From the IMG/VR virus record IMGVR_UViG_3300035698_018724, positions 1 through 28,705 of that record: a DNA stretch of 28,705 bases, one strand, 5' to 3'. Numbering within the stretch: position 1 is the stretch's first letter; each line of letters starts with the position of its first letter. Positions 15,914-21,197 of this stretch are shown here, piece by piece. The notes beneath the pieces are model-generated. The model was not told the DNA's origin. It saw nothing but the letters and a program-made list of their open reading frames with translations, and did not search any database. The DNA is from a virus. The translations under genes and the position numbers were made by a program.

Positions 15914-16135
15914 TCATGCTGCCATTCCCAGGAATGTAGCCATGGCTACTAATACTGAGGAGGCCATACACATGAGGCCTGTGACCTGCATCGTGCGGCG
16001 CTGGCATTCAGGACTGGTCCTGGGCTTTGCTCGCTTTGCTGCGTGAAATATGCCAAAGCCAATCACCCCGATTAGTGTTGCTATTCCATAGAAGCCATAT
16101 GTTACAGCCGCCTCAATTAGTCCCATTTGATCCAT
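15914..16135 (-). CDS. Two-segment small membrane protein, holin-like
   Basis: The 73-residue protein has two hydrophobic segments, AAVTYGFYGIATLIGVIGFG (about 9-28) and GLMCMASSVLVAMATFLGMA (about 53-72), with a basic hinge (HAAKRAKPRTSPECQRR). Two segments in about 70 residues with a short N-terminus resembles class II holins, though no lysin gene is next to it and the place beside terminase genes is unusual. The ATG at 16135 overlaps the end of TerS by 23 bases; the longer frame upstream lies inside TerS and is not used. TAGCCATGGCTA (15937-15948) lies near its 3' end. Confidence 0.6.
   Translation of the reverse strand: MDQMGLIEAAVTYGFYGIATLIGVIGFGIFHAAKRAKPRTSPECQRRTMQVTGLMCMASSVLVAMATFLGMAA
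15937..15948. repeat. TAGCCATGGCTA palindrome near the 3' end of a CDS
   Basis: An exact 12-bp copy of the palindrome found before plus-strand promoters. It lies 24 bases before the stop of the holin-like gene and codes for VAMAT, as the copy at 2047 does. Confidence 0.6.
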
Positions 16136-16811
16136 CGTCACGTCGGTTCTCTCTATATTTTGCCTGGTTCTTGCCTGCTTCGGCTGCCCATTCCTCGACA
16201 GATACCTTGGGACCGAGCCGGAGAACACCCTTACGTTTAGTAATGTCCTGCTTAACATCCATCCTGTTGCCATATTTCTTGTGGTTGGTGGCTTTTACTA
16301 AGTCGCTGAGAAGCTTGTCCGAGAACACAGTCTCGTAGCCGACGACTTCGCCTTTGTGCCAGACTTCTTTCTCGACGCCGTGGACTGCACGGCGGATAAG
16401 CTCTGCTTCAAAGTAGTCGACGGACATTGCTTCTGCCTCATCCCAGGCCTCAGCAAAGTCCTTGTCTTTCTTCCTGGCTGCTAGCGCCTTTAGACGAGTC
16501 CAGCCAGCTGCACCAGCTGACATAGAGACATTCTGGGTCATTGCCATGGATTGTAGGAATATACGCTTGCGCTGACGCTCGAACTCGTCTATCGTCGGTT
16601 CGCCATCGCGTGGCAGGGCAACCAATTGAGCCGATTGTTGCCGGGCAATAGCGATCGCAGCTCCAAACCCTATTTCTGGGTCTGAACCTGCGTTCACAAT
16701 ATCGCCATCAGGTTCAATCTCGAGAGCCAGGTCTGCGAGGCGATCGGCCTCGACTTCCGTGAGCTTCTTCTTAGACTTGCCCCAGGCTGGAGTGGGTTTT
16801 CGACCTGCCAT
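16113..16811 (-). CDS. terS: Terminase small subunit-like protein
   Basis: The 232-residue protein lies ahead of the structural operon. Its central part reads SAGAAGWTRLKALAARKKDKDF, then AEAWDEAEAMSVDYFEAELIRRAVHGV, followed by a short hairpin-like insert (EKEVWHKGEVVGY), then SDKLLSDLVKATNHKKYGNR. This is the common arrangement of TerS-like proteins: helix-turn-helix-like region, a helix pair, a K-GE-VG insert and an LL--LLKA-----Y tail. The N-terminus is basic and probably binds DNA. TerS recognises the packaging start and activates TerL. The insert is encoded by 39 bases nearly identical to part of the cupin-like gene at 20143-20181. SD is weak. Confidence 0.75.
   Translation of the reverse strand: MAGRKPTPAWGKSKKKLTEVEADRLADLALEIEPDGDIVNAGSDPEIGFGAAIAIARQQSAQLVALPRDGEPTIDEFERQRKRIFLQSMAMTQNVSMSAGAAGWTRLKALAARKKDKDFAEAWDEAEAMSVDYFEAELIRRAVHGVEKEVWHKGEVVGYETVFSDKLLSDLVKATNHKKYGNRMDVKQDITKRKGVLRLGPKVSVEEWAAEAGKNQAKYRENRRDDGSNGTN
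16335..16373 (-). repeat. 39-bp repeat, copy in TerS
   Basis: On the minus strand this copy differs by one base from plus-strand 20143-20181. Both are read in the same frame as EKEVWHKGE, then V or I, then VGY. Nearly full DNA identity, silent positions included, points to a copied segment and not to converging protein sequence. Confidence 0.9.
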
Positions 16812-16861
16812 GTTGGACCCTATACCCCAACGCAGGCAATTTATGGAGCCAACACTGCGGG

Positions 16862-17023
16862 CTAGTCATTCGCTCCGAGCCACAGCTCAACGTGCAATGG
16901 ACCCAGGTAGATCGAGAAATAAGGCAAGTCGTTGAAACCGACCAAAACCCCAAAGCCCCAAACCCATATATCGAAATTCGCCACGAAAAGATGGCGCTCA
17001 AACTGTTTGATATATTCCCACAT
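16862..17023 (-). CDS. Small conserved-type phage protein, unknown
   Basis: The 53-residue aromatic-rich protein (MWEYIKQFERHLFVANFDIW) has the alternating pattern of small phage proteins with a beta meander (FGVLVGFNDLPYFSIYLGPLHVELWLG). The ATG at 17023 shares one base with the stop of the preceding gene (TAATG), with GGGAG 8 bases upstream. It is the last of four overlapping small genes before TerS. Function unknown. Confidence 0.65.
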   Translation of the reverse strand: MWEYIKQFERHLFVANFDIWVWGFGVLVGFNDLPYFSIYLGPLHVELWLGAND

Positions 17024-17337
17024 TATCTCTGCTCCCATTCTGGCCAGTCGCCAATCCATATTGTATCTATAAACCTGGAGCGCATGAACGCAACCAGTGA
17101 TCCGAAAGTCTTGTGGTGTAGCGTCATCATGAACGGCGAGACTGAGCTGTCAAGCACCACCATATATGGATGCATGCCCCGGAGCCTTTCAATCGCTGCT
17201 CCTGGCTGCTCAGTCAAGCTGTCATATGCAATAGCCCTCAGGCTTCGGTCCTTGGTGTGCAGCATTGTCCCATGGTGAAACCCTGCGTCAACCAGCTGCC
17301 TCTTTGTGGCAAATACGAATAGAGCTCTCATCCTCAT
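17023..17337 (-). CDS. Unknown 104-aa protein
   Basis: MRMRALFVFATKRQLVDAGF opens with a beta strand and helix as in a Rossmann-like fold, followed by IAYDSLTEQPGAAIERLRGM and MVVLDSSVSPFMMTLHH. An LVAFMRSRFIDTIWIGDW end completes an alternating alpha/beta pattern, but there is no Walker motif, so I assign no function. The start ATG at 17337 overlaps the upstream stop as ATGA, and its own stop overlaps the next start. It belongs to the tight leftward cluster that begins at 18097. Confidence 0.65.
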   Translation of the reverse strand: MRMRALFVFATKRQLVDAGFHHGTMLHTKDRSLRAIAYDSLTEQPGAAIERLRGMHPYMVVLDSSVSPFMMTLHHKTFGSLVAFMRSRFIDTIWIGDWPEWEQR

Positions 17338-17675
17338 TCGTTAGTGACTGCAAGGGCTTTACTGGCTTGAACAGCAGCGCACCGCTTCAAATGAACAAGG
17401 CACACGTCCTCACGATGAGCTTCTCTGTTGATAATCTCCAAAGCCTCCCGTAACATAGCAACCTGCTCGACTAGCGGAATATCCTGCTCGGGCGCAGGTG
17501 TCTCAGGGTCGTATGCATCTATGTCAAGCCTACAGACGTCTTCTCCGATGCAAAGCTTGCGCCTTGCCTCTATGACACGCTTGATGTGGGCGTGGTTGAC
17601 GATGAGCTTGATTGATCCATATCCGATCACTCTCGCTCCATTGCTGTTGTCAACTTCTAGGGCTGAACGGCTCAT
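17334..17675 (-). CDS. Unknown 113-aa protein
   Basis: The protein starts MSRSALEVDNSNGARVIGYG, with a basic helix (AHIKRVIEARRKLCIGEDVCRL), an acidic proline-rich hinge (AYDPETPAPEQDIP) and a C-terminal helix (QVAMLREALEIINREAH) followed by CLVHLKRCAAVQASKA. Four cysteines are present but not in a known zinc-finger spacing. ATGA overlaps occur at both ends. No family recognised. Its position suggests it is expressed with the 141-aa module protein. Confidence 0.6.
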   Translation of the reverse strand: MSRSALEVDNSNGARVIGYGSIKLIVNHAHIKRVIEARRKLCIGEDVCRLDIDAYDPETPAPEQDIPLVEQVAMLREALEIINREAHREDVCLVHLKRCAAVQASKALAVTNE

Positions 17676-18097
17676 GCGCTTTTACGGCGCATTGAGACTT
17701 TCTTGCCCGCCTTCCGCATGTCTGAGGCAATCGAGGCAACAGACCGCGCTGTGGTCTTAGCTTCGGGGTATGCCTTGAGGACCGCAGCCACAATGACAGC
17801 GTATGGAGCATCATCGGCAAGCAGAAGCTCACGGCAGAGCCCAGTGATTTTTCCGCGGTTGGTATCAGCCTTCTTCTTCGCAGGCTTTTTGAGCTGAGCA
17901 GCTCCATGCAATTCTGCCAAATCGATCGCAAGGGCATCGATTTCTGAGGTGGGCACACCGATGAACTTTTCGAATGACTGTTTGGCCAGTTTCTTGAGTT
18001 CCATAAGAACCTGGAAGTTACCTTCCCGATCCTCGAGTGCCCGAGTAGTATCACGGGCAAAGCCGAGTGCGCGCTTCGCTTCTGTTTTGCGTGACAT
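17672..18097 (-). CDS. AKT-module protein, first gene of the leftward run
   Basis: The 141-residue basic protein (MSRKTEAKRALGFARDTTRA) has a helical N-terminal half with KKPAKKK near 70-76, and a C-terminal module at about 87-131: LCRELLLADDAPYAVIVAAV, LKAYPEAKTTARSVASIASDMRKAG in outline. The module recurs in the head protein (twice) and the AAA+ ATPase. It looks like a small helix-turn-helix and the basic tail (MRRKS) suggests nucleic acid binding. The ATG at 18097 is chosen because CGGAGA lies upstream; it is the first gene after promoter 18180-18152. Its place next to the candidate origin would suit a regulator or origin-binding protein, but this is inference. Confidence 0.7.
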   Translation of the reverse strand: MSRKTEAKRALGFARDTTRALEDREGNFQVLMELKKLAKQSFEKFIGVPTSEIDALAIDLAELHGAAQLKKPAKKKADTNRGKITGLCRELLLADDAPYAVIVAAVLKAYPEAKTTARSVASIASDMRKAGKKVSMRRKSA

Positions 18098-18151
18098 TAT
18101 CAATCTCCGTTTAGTCTGTTTCCAGGCCGTAGCATTACAGCCGTGGGTTCT

Positions 18152-18180
18152 GGTATAAGCCGCAAGAACCTGCTTGTAAA
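18152..18180 (-). promoter_or_regulatory. Leftward promoter (TTTACA family)
   Basis: On the minus strand, TTTACA (18180-18175), a 17-base spacer, and TATACC (18157-18152). The upstream AAAATAG and the TTTACAAGC core match the plus-strand promoter at 20511. It is placed to drive the 18097 gene and those after it, 55 bases before the start codon. Confidence 0.65.
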
Positions 18181-18237
18181 TGGTCTATTTTCAGCGCTGG
18201 GCGAAAAGGCTCGAAAAAGGCTCTTTATTAGCAACTT

Positions 18238-18269
18238 TTGCTATTTGTTAATATATTAACAAATAGCAA
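18238..18269. repeat. 32-bp perfect AT-rich palindrome
   Basis: TTGCTATTTGTTAATA followed by its exact reverse complement, with no spacer. It lies 58 bases upstream of the leftward -35 box. The lack of a loop favours a dimeric protein operator over a terminator, though cruciform formation at an origin is also possible. Confidence 0.9.
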
Positions 18270-18378
18270 TCAAACTATTAAAAAACTACCAGGTCCGAGG
18301 TTTTCCCGCATGTTGCAAAAACAGCCCATAAGCCCTTGAAAACAAAGGGAAAAAAAGTATTAATGCCTTTTTTCCCTC

Positions 18379-18447
18379 CCTAAGTCGCTGTAAACGTTGA
18401 CCAATTTCTTAAGGACTTAAGGACAAATAGCCTAAGTTGTTGTAAAC
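18379..18447. repeat. Two 17-bp direct repeats (CCTAAGT-G-TGTAAAC)
   Basis: Copies at 18379-18395 and 18431-18447 match at 15 of 17 bases. Each is followed by a block of GGACTTAA or its reverse complement. On the minus strand each contains GTTTACA, the -35 sequence of the promoter family, but the -10 positions are poor, so they may be iterons or weak promoters. Confidence 0.7.
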
Positions 18448-18597
18448 AAAGGATTACTTCCAATGGGTCCTTAAGTCCTTAAGTCCTTAGAGTAAGTTCA
18501 TAATATATCATTTAAGTATATTTAGCATATATAAGTTGCTAAATCTACTTAAATGATTTTATATGGAAACTAGCCCTGGACTTAAGGACTTAAGGAC
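18408..18597. repeat. GGACTTAA iterons in a 20-bp perfect inverted repeat
   Basis: Three clusters of the 8-mer GGACTTAA or its complement occur: 18408-18425 (forward), 18467-18490 (reverse) and 18578-18597 (forward). The 20 bases at 18467-18486 and at 18578-18597 are exact reverse complements separated by 91 bases, which in turn hold another hairpin. The 8-base period suggests an initiator or regulator that binds in arrays. Confidence 0.85.
18507..18557. repeat. 20-bp hairpin nested inside the iteron inverted repeat
   Basis: Arms 18507-18526 and 18538-18557 (ATCATTTAAGTA and its complement at the outer ends) pair at 19 of 20 positions, with an 11-base AT loop. It is centred close to the middle of the outer inverted repeat, giving a two-level cruciform-capable structure. 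Confidence 0.85.
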
Positions 18598-18673
18598 ATT
18601 GAAACATAATTACGAAAAGGCCAGCTGGGTTCAGGGCCTGGTTTACGATATGCATCCTTAAAAATGCTGGCAC

Positions 18674-18702
18674 TTTCAGCCAATCCATAGCCTAAATATG
18701 TT
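18674..18702 (+). promoter_or_regulatory. Candidate rightward promoter
   Basis: TTTCAG (18674-18679), a 17-base spacer and TATGTT (18697-18702), 35 bases ahead of the 18737 gene. It is weaker than the TTTACA family and lacks its flanking pattern, but it is the best match by eye. Confidence 0.35.
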
Positions 18703-18736
18703 CTCACGACATTCATCCATTTGGAGACGATAAACC

Positions 18737-19492
18737 ATGCATCTATATATCACTGAAGATTGCCCTCGGAAATCTGCTGCCAGTATCCCTGACCAGGCCG
18801 TCGAGAAGACCCTGAGGACTGCTCTCACCCTTCTCTCACATGCTGTGAAGCGTACAGACTTACGCCTATATACCGATATGCGAAAGGCTACTATGCTCAA
18901 ACAGGGCGAAATCTGGTATGACCCTTCAATCAAAAACTCTGATGAAGTGAGCTGGCTTTGCTCAAACGTCCACAACTTCGAGTGGCTGGTCAAACATGCC
19001 CGCGAGCTTTTCAATCAGTATCAAGCAGCTCATCCAGGCGACAGGATGTTTTCGATCAAAGCCCGCTTGATGGGTCTTGAGGACAATATGATCGTGATTG
19101 GCTCTACTCTGCCTACCGAAAATAATATGGGACCAGTCACCTATACACCATACCGCGAACGCCTCCACGAACTGGTCGCCTCGATAACCCAGGACCAATG
19201 CTCATGGATTGGCCGATCGCCACCAACCTGGTTGGTGCATGACTTCTTCGTCCTCTGCACTGTCGGGCAAAAAGATGAGCAGTGCATCCTGCTGGACGGA
19301 TCGCTAGCTCCGCTGCGAACAACATCAGGTCCTGAGGACCTCTACCGGTTCGGCTCAATCCGCGAAGCGCAGACATACGCTCGCGATCGAGCATCCAAGA
19401 AAACGGACCCTTTACCCCGCAAAGCAGTCGGCCCCAAATACGCAAACGCTTCAGGCATGATTTCTGAAGCCATATCTGAAAGGAAAGCATAA
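18737..19492 (+). CDS. Unknown 251-aa phage protein
   Basis: The N-terminal half (MHLYITEDCPRKSAASIPDQ, KTLRTALTLLSHAVKR, GEIWYDPSIKNSDEVSWLCS, HNFEWLVKHARELFNQYQ) follows the layout of a phage family whose members read M-IY--D-DP--AA---D-HVVKM--ETAQ-LS, then H--W---S--NY-WL--H---L--EY. I cannot name a tested function for that family, and here the HVVKM motif is degenerate. The C-terminal half (WLVHDFFVLCTVGQKDEQCI) is unmatched. The ATG at 18737 has TTGGAGACG upstream. It is the first rightward gene after the divergent region. The stop shares a base with an ATG (TAATG). Confidence 0.75.
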   Translation: MHLYITEDCPRKSAASIPDQAVEKTLRTALTLLSHAVKRTDLRLYTDMRKATMLKQGEIWYDPSIKNSDEVSWLCSNVHNFEWLVKHARELFNQYQAAHPGDRMFSIKARLMGLEDNMIVIGSTLPTENNMGPVTYTPYRERLHELVASITQDQCSWIGRSPPTWLVHDFFVLCTVGQKDEQCILLDGSLAPLRTTSGPEDLYRFGSIREAQTYARDRASKKTDPLPRKAVGPKYANASGMISEAISERKA

Positions 19493-19530
19493 TGCCTTCC
19501 GGCATCAGACGACTGACAGGAGAAAACATC

Positions 19531-20190
19531 ATGATTGACAAGACACCAACTGCTGAGAATATCAGCCTTCACGGCCTGGGGTTCATCCAGATAATCCTCG
19601 GCGGCAACTACCGGATGCACATATGGCACCCGGACTTGCCTCGCCGGTCGTGCTTCGAGCATAGCCAAATCCACAATCACCGGTTTGGTTTCACCAGTCA
19701 CATCCTGGTCGGCCAGCAAACAAACATCAACTATGATGTGCAAGGCTCAATCCGCGGAGCAACTCATCAAGCCTACATCCACAATGGTCCTCGGTCTGAA
19801 TTTGGCAATCGACCCTGGAACCCTACCTTCCAGGCTGAAGTTAAGGAAACCGATCGACAAACCTATGAGCCTGGCCAGTTCTATATGATGCGCCCAGGGC
19901 GGTATCATGCCACAGACCCAAGCACCTTTGATGGCAAGGTTGCCACATTGATGATGAAAATCGAACAGGCAGACGTTCCGGCGGTCAGTCTCTGTGAGCT
20001 CGGATTTCAGCCTGATGTCGATTTCGATCGCAAGCAAATGTCTGCGGGCAAGCTGTGGGAATATGCTCTCGACGTTATCGGACACGGGGCTATGCCAGCT
20101 ATGTACGATAATGACTACTACACCCACAAGTTCATGGTGAGTGAGAAAGAAGTCTGGCACAAAGGCGAAATCGTCGGCTACTATGACTAA
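19531..20190 (+). CDS. Cupin-like protein with TerS-derived C-terminal peptide
   Basis: The 219-residue protein shows a cupin-like pattern: YRMHIWHPDLP, then IHNHRFGFTSHILVG with HNH as metal-ligand-like histidines, YEPGQFYMMRPGRYHATDPS with a further His, and KVATLMMKIEQ. Cupins may act as metal-dependent dioxygenases or binding proteins; the substrate is unknown. The ATG at 19531 is chosen for its AGGAG SD; a frame start at 19492 with TAATG coupling would add 13 residues. The last residues, EKEVWHKGEIVGY, are encoded by a near-identical copy of 39 bases of TerS, so this end is probably acquired. Confidence 0.7.
   Translation: MIDKTPTAENISLHGLGFIQIILGGNYRMHIWHPDLPRRSCFEHSQIHNHRFGFTSHILVGQQTNINYDVQGSIRGATHQAYIHNGPRSEFGNRPWNPTFQAEVKETDRQTYEPGQFYMMRPGRYHATDPSTFDGKVATLMMKIEQADVPAVSLCELGFQPDVDFDRKQMSAGKLWEYALDVIGHGAMPAMYDNDYYTHKFMVSEKEVWHKGEIVGYYD
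20143..20181 (+). repeat. 39-bp repeat, copy at the 3' end of the cupin-like gene
   Basis: It matches minus-strand 16373-16335 with 38 of 39 bases. It falls 9 bases before the end of the gene, so the copied part became the C-terminus. Confidence 0.9.
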
Positions 20191-20482
20191 CCTGGTTGGC
20201 TCCCCTTACGGCGACCCAGATGGCCATCTGGGTCGCCGCAAAGCGTCAAAGTGGATTATCGGGAAGCTCGAGCGCTTCGTCTGTGGACGAACGGACTGAA
20301 GCCCGGAAGCAAATCGCCGAACTCCGCGAAGAGCTTCGTGGCGCGAAGCTGAAATCAACAAGTTGGAAGCTATCTCGCCAGGTGTTGGTGATATTGCCCG
20401 CAGGATCGAAGCGCTGGAAGACCGCCTCACCGGTCTGCTTCCCGCGTGGTTGCCACAAAGGCTTCGGTACATGAAGGGATAA
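20183..20482 (+). pseudogene. Small coiled-coil gene with two frame breaks
   Basis: From the ATG at 20183 (overlapping the cupin-like stop) one frame reads MTNLVGSPYGDPDGHLGRRK and on to KLERFVCGRTD before a TGA. The middle is coding-like in a second frame (DERTEARKQIAELREELRG, a clear coiled coil), and the end returns to the first frame (EAEINKLEAISPGVGDIARR, IEALEDRLTGLLPAWLPQR, LRYMKG stop). The pieces join to about 99 residues if one base is removed near 20290 and one added near 20343. Compensating changes may be sequencing errors or real decay. The pseudogene label is provisional. The 30-bp palindrome at 20209 lies in its 5' part. Confidence 0.5.
20209..20238. repeat. 30-bp perfect GC-rich palindrome
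   Basis: CGGCGACCCAGATGG followed by its exact reverse complement, with no spacer and no T run. It is inside the 5' end of the coiled-coil gene. It may be an operator, a recombination site or a strong mRNA hairpin affecting translation. Confidence 0.9.
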
Positions 20483-20487
20483 GCGCC

Positions 20488-20497
20488 AGCCATGGCT
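20488..20497. repeat. AGCCATGGCT palindrome core upstream of a promoter
   Basis: A 10-bp core of TAGCCATGGCTA that continues to the right as ATAAAATA, as at 13099. It lies 13 bases before the -35 box at 20511. Confidence 0.6.
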
Positions 20498-20510
20498 ATA
20501 AAATAGAGGG

Positions 20511-20539
20511 TTTACAAGCTTTATTTATCAGTGTAGGAT
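20511..20539 (+). promoter_or_regulatory. Promoter of the 20590 gene (TTTACA family)
   Basis: TTTACA (20511-20516), a 17-base spacer and TAGGAT (20534-20539), 50 bases ahead of the start codon. AAAATAGAGGGTTTACAAGC closely matches the minus-strand site ending at 18175. Confidence 0.7.
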
Positions 20540-20589
20540 AACTGAGCGCGCTAATGCGCTTCAACAAATAAGACGGAGACTATTGTGAT

Positions 20590-21105
20590 ATGTTTACGAA
20601 ACCAGAAAACTACAATCCAAACGGCACGGTCCTCAATGCAACAGGCTTGAAAGTTTCAGGAGTAGCGAGCGAGCTCGGCCTCATTCTTCTCTCAGCTATG
20701 ACCCAGGGGAATACGCACTCGCCAGCTACTGGCCGAGGCAATTTAATCAAAGCTGAATTGCTCAGCGGAAAACATCCCTACCTGAACTTCACTGACGAGC
20801 AAATTGGCGAAATCGAAGATGGCTTGTGGTACACAATCATGTTCGGCAACGGCTTTATGACTGAGGGCTTCAAAAACCGCCTCGATGCAGAGCGCGCATT
20901 GCTTCTCAACCTGGTTGGGCTTAAAGCAAATCAAGCTGACGACGAAGCTGAAGCTTTCATCAACAGCCTTTTGACGGCGGCGCCTACCCGGCCAGGGCAA
21001 ACAAAAGCTGATGCCCGGTACGAAAAGCTTAGTCAGGCCAAAAAGCCCATGTGGATGAAACGCGGGCTTTCTTCTATTAAAGCCTGGTTGATTTCAGGTG
21101 GCTGA
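20590..21105 (+). CDS. Unknown 171-aa protein
   Basis: The protein (MFTKPENYNPNGTVLNATGL) has a segment SGVASELGLILLSAMTQGNT, GKHPYLNFTDEQIGEIEDGL and a helical end with LDAERALLLNLVGLKANQAD and QAKKPMWMKRGLSSIKAWL. No family recognised. It has its own TTTACA promoter and an ACGGAGAC SD 9 bases before the ATG. It converges with the primase-helicase gene on the other strand, with 92 bases between them and no clear terminator. Confidence 0.7.
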   Translation: MFTKPENYNPNGTVLNATGLKVSGVASELGLILLSAMTQGNTHSPATGRGNLIKAELLSGKHPYLNFTDEQIGEIEDGLWYTIMFGNGFMTEGFKNRLDAERALLLNLVGLKANQADDEAEAFINSLLTAAPTRPGQTKADARYEKLSQAKKPMWMKRGLSSIKAWLISGG

Positions 21106-21197
21106 GATGATTGCCATGCCCGGTGACGCCTCGACCTCTGCTCCGCGCTCCCATCCAGTACCAGCAGCCATTATCCCCTTTCTATATGCAATAGTAG

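Larger units (their letters stand above)
18098..18736. other. Non-coding divergent region, candidate replication origin
   Basis: About 640 bp without a supported gene separate the leftward and rightward gene blocks. The DNA is clearly AT-rich in the middle and holds a leftward promoter, a 32-bp palindrome, two CCTAAGT-type direct repeats, GGACTTAA repeats forming a 20-bp inverted repeat, a nested 20-bp hairpin and a weak rightward promoter candidate. Iterons, AT-rich DNA and hairpins at a divergent junction are typical of phage origins and of early control regions, and either or both may apply. Confidence 0.55.

Noticed and set aside
16135-16273. N-terminal extension of the holin-like protein
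   Set aside because: It lies entirely in TerS codons in another frame; the two-segment protein is complete from 16135.
18347-18376. A/T-tract inverted repeat (GGGAAAAAA with TTTTTTCCC) as a terminator
   Set aside because: The stem is mainly A-T with unequal tracts and lacks a GC-rich base; no gene ends nearby.
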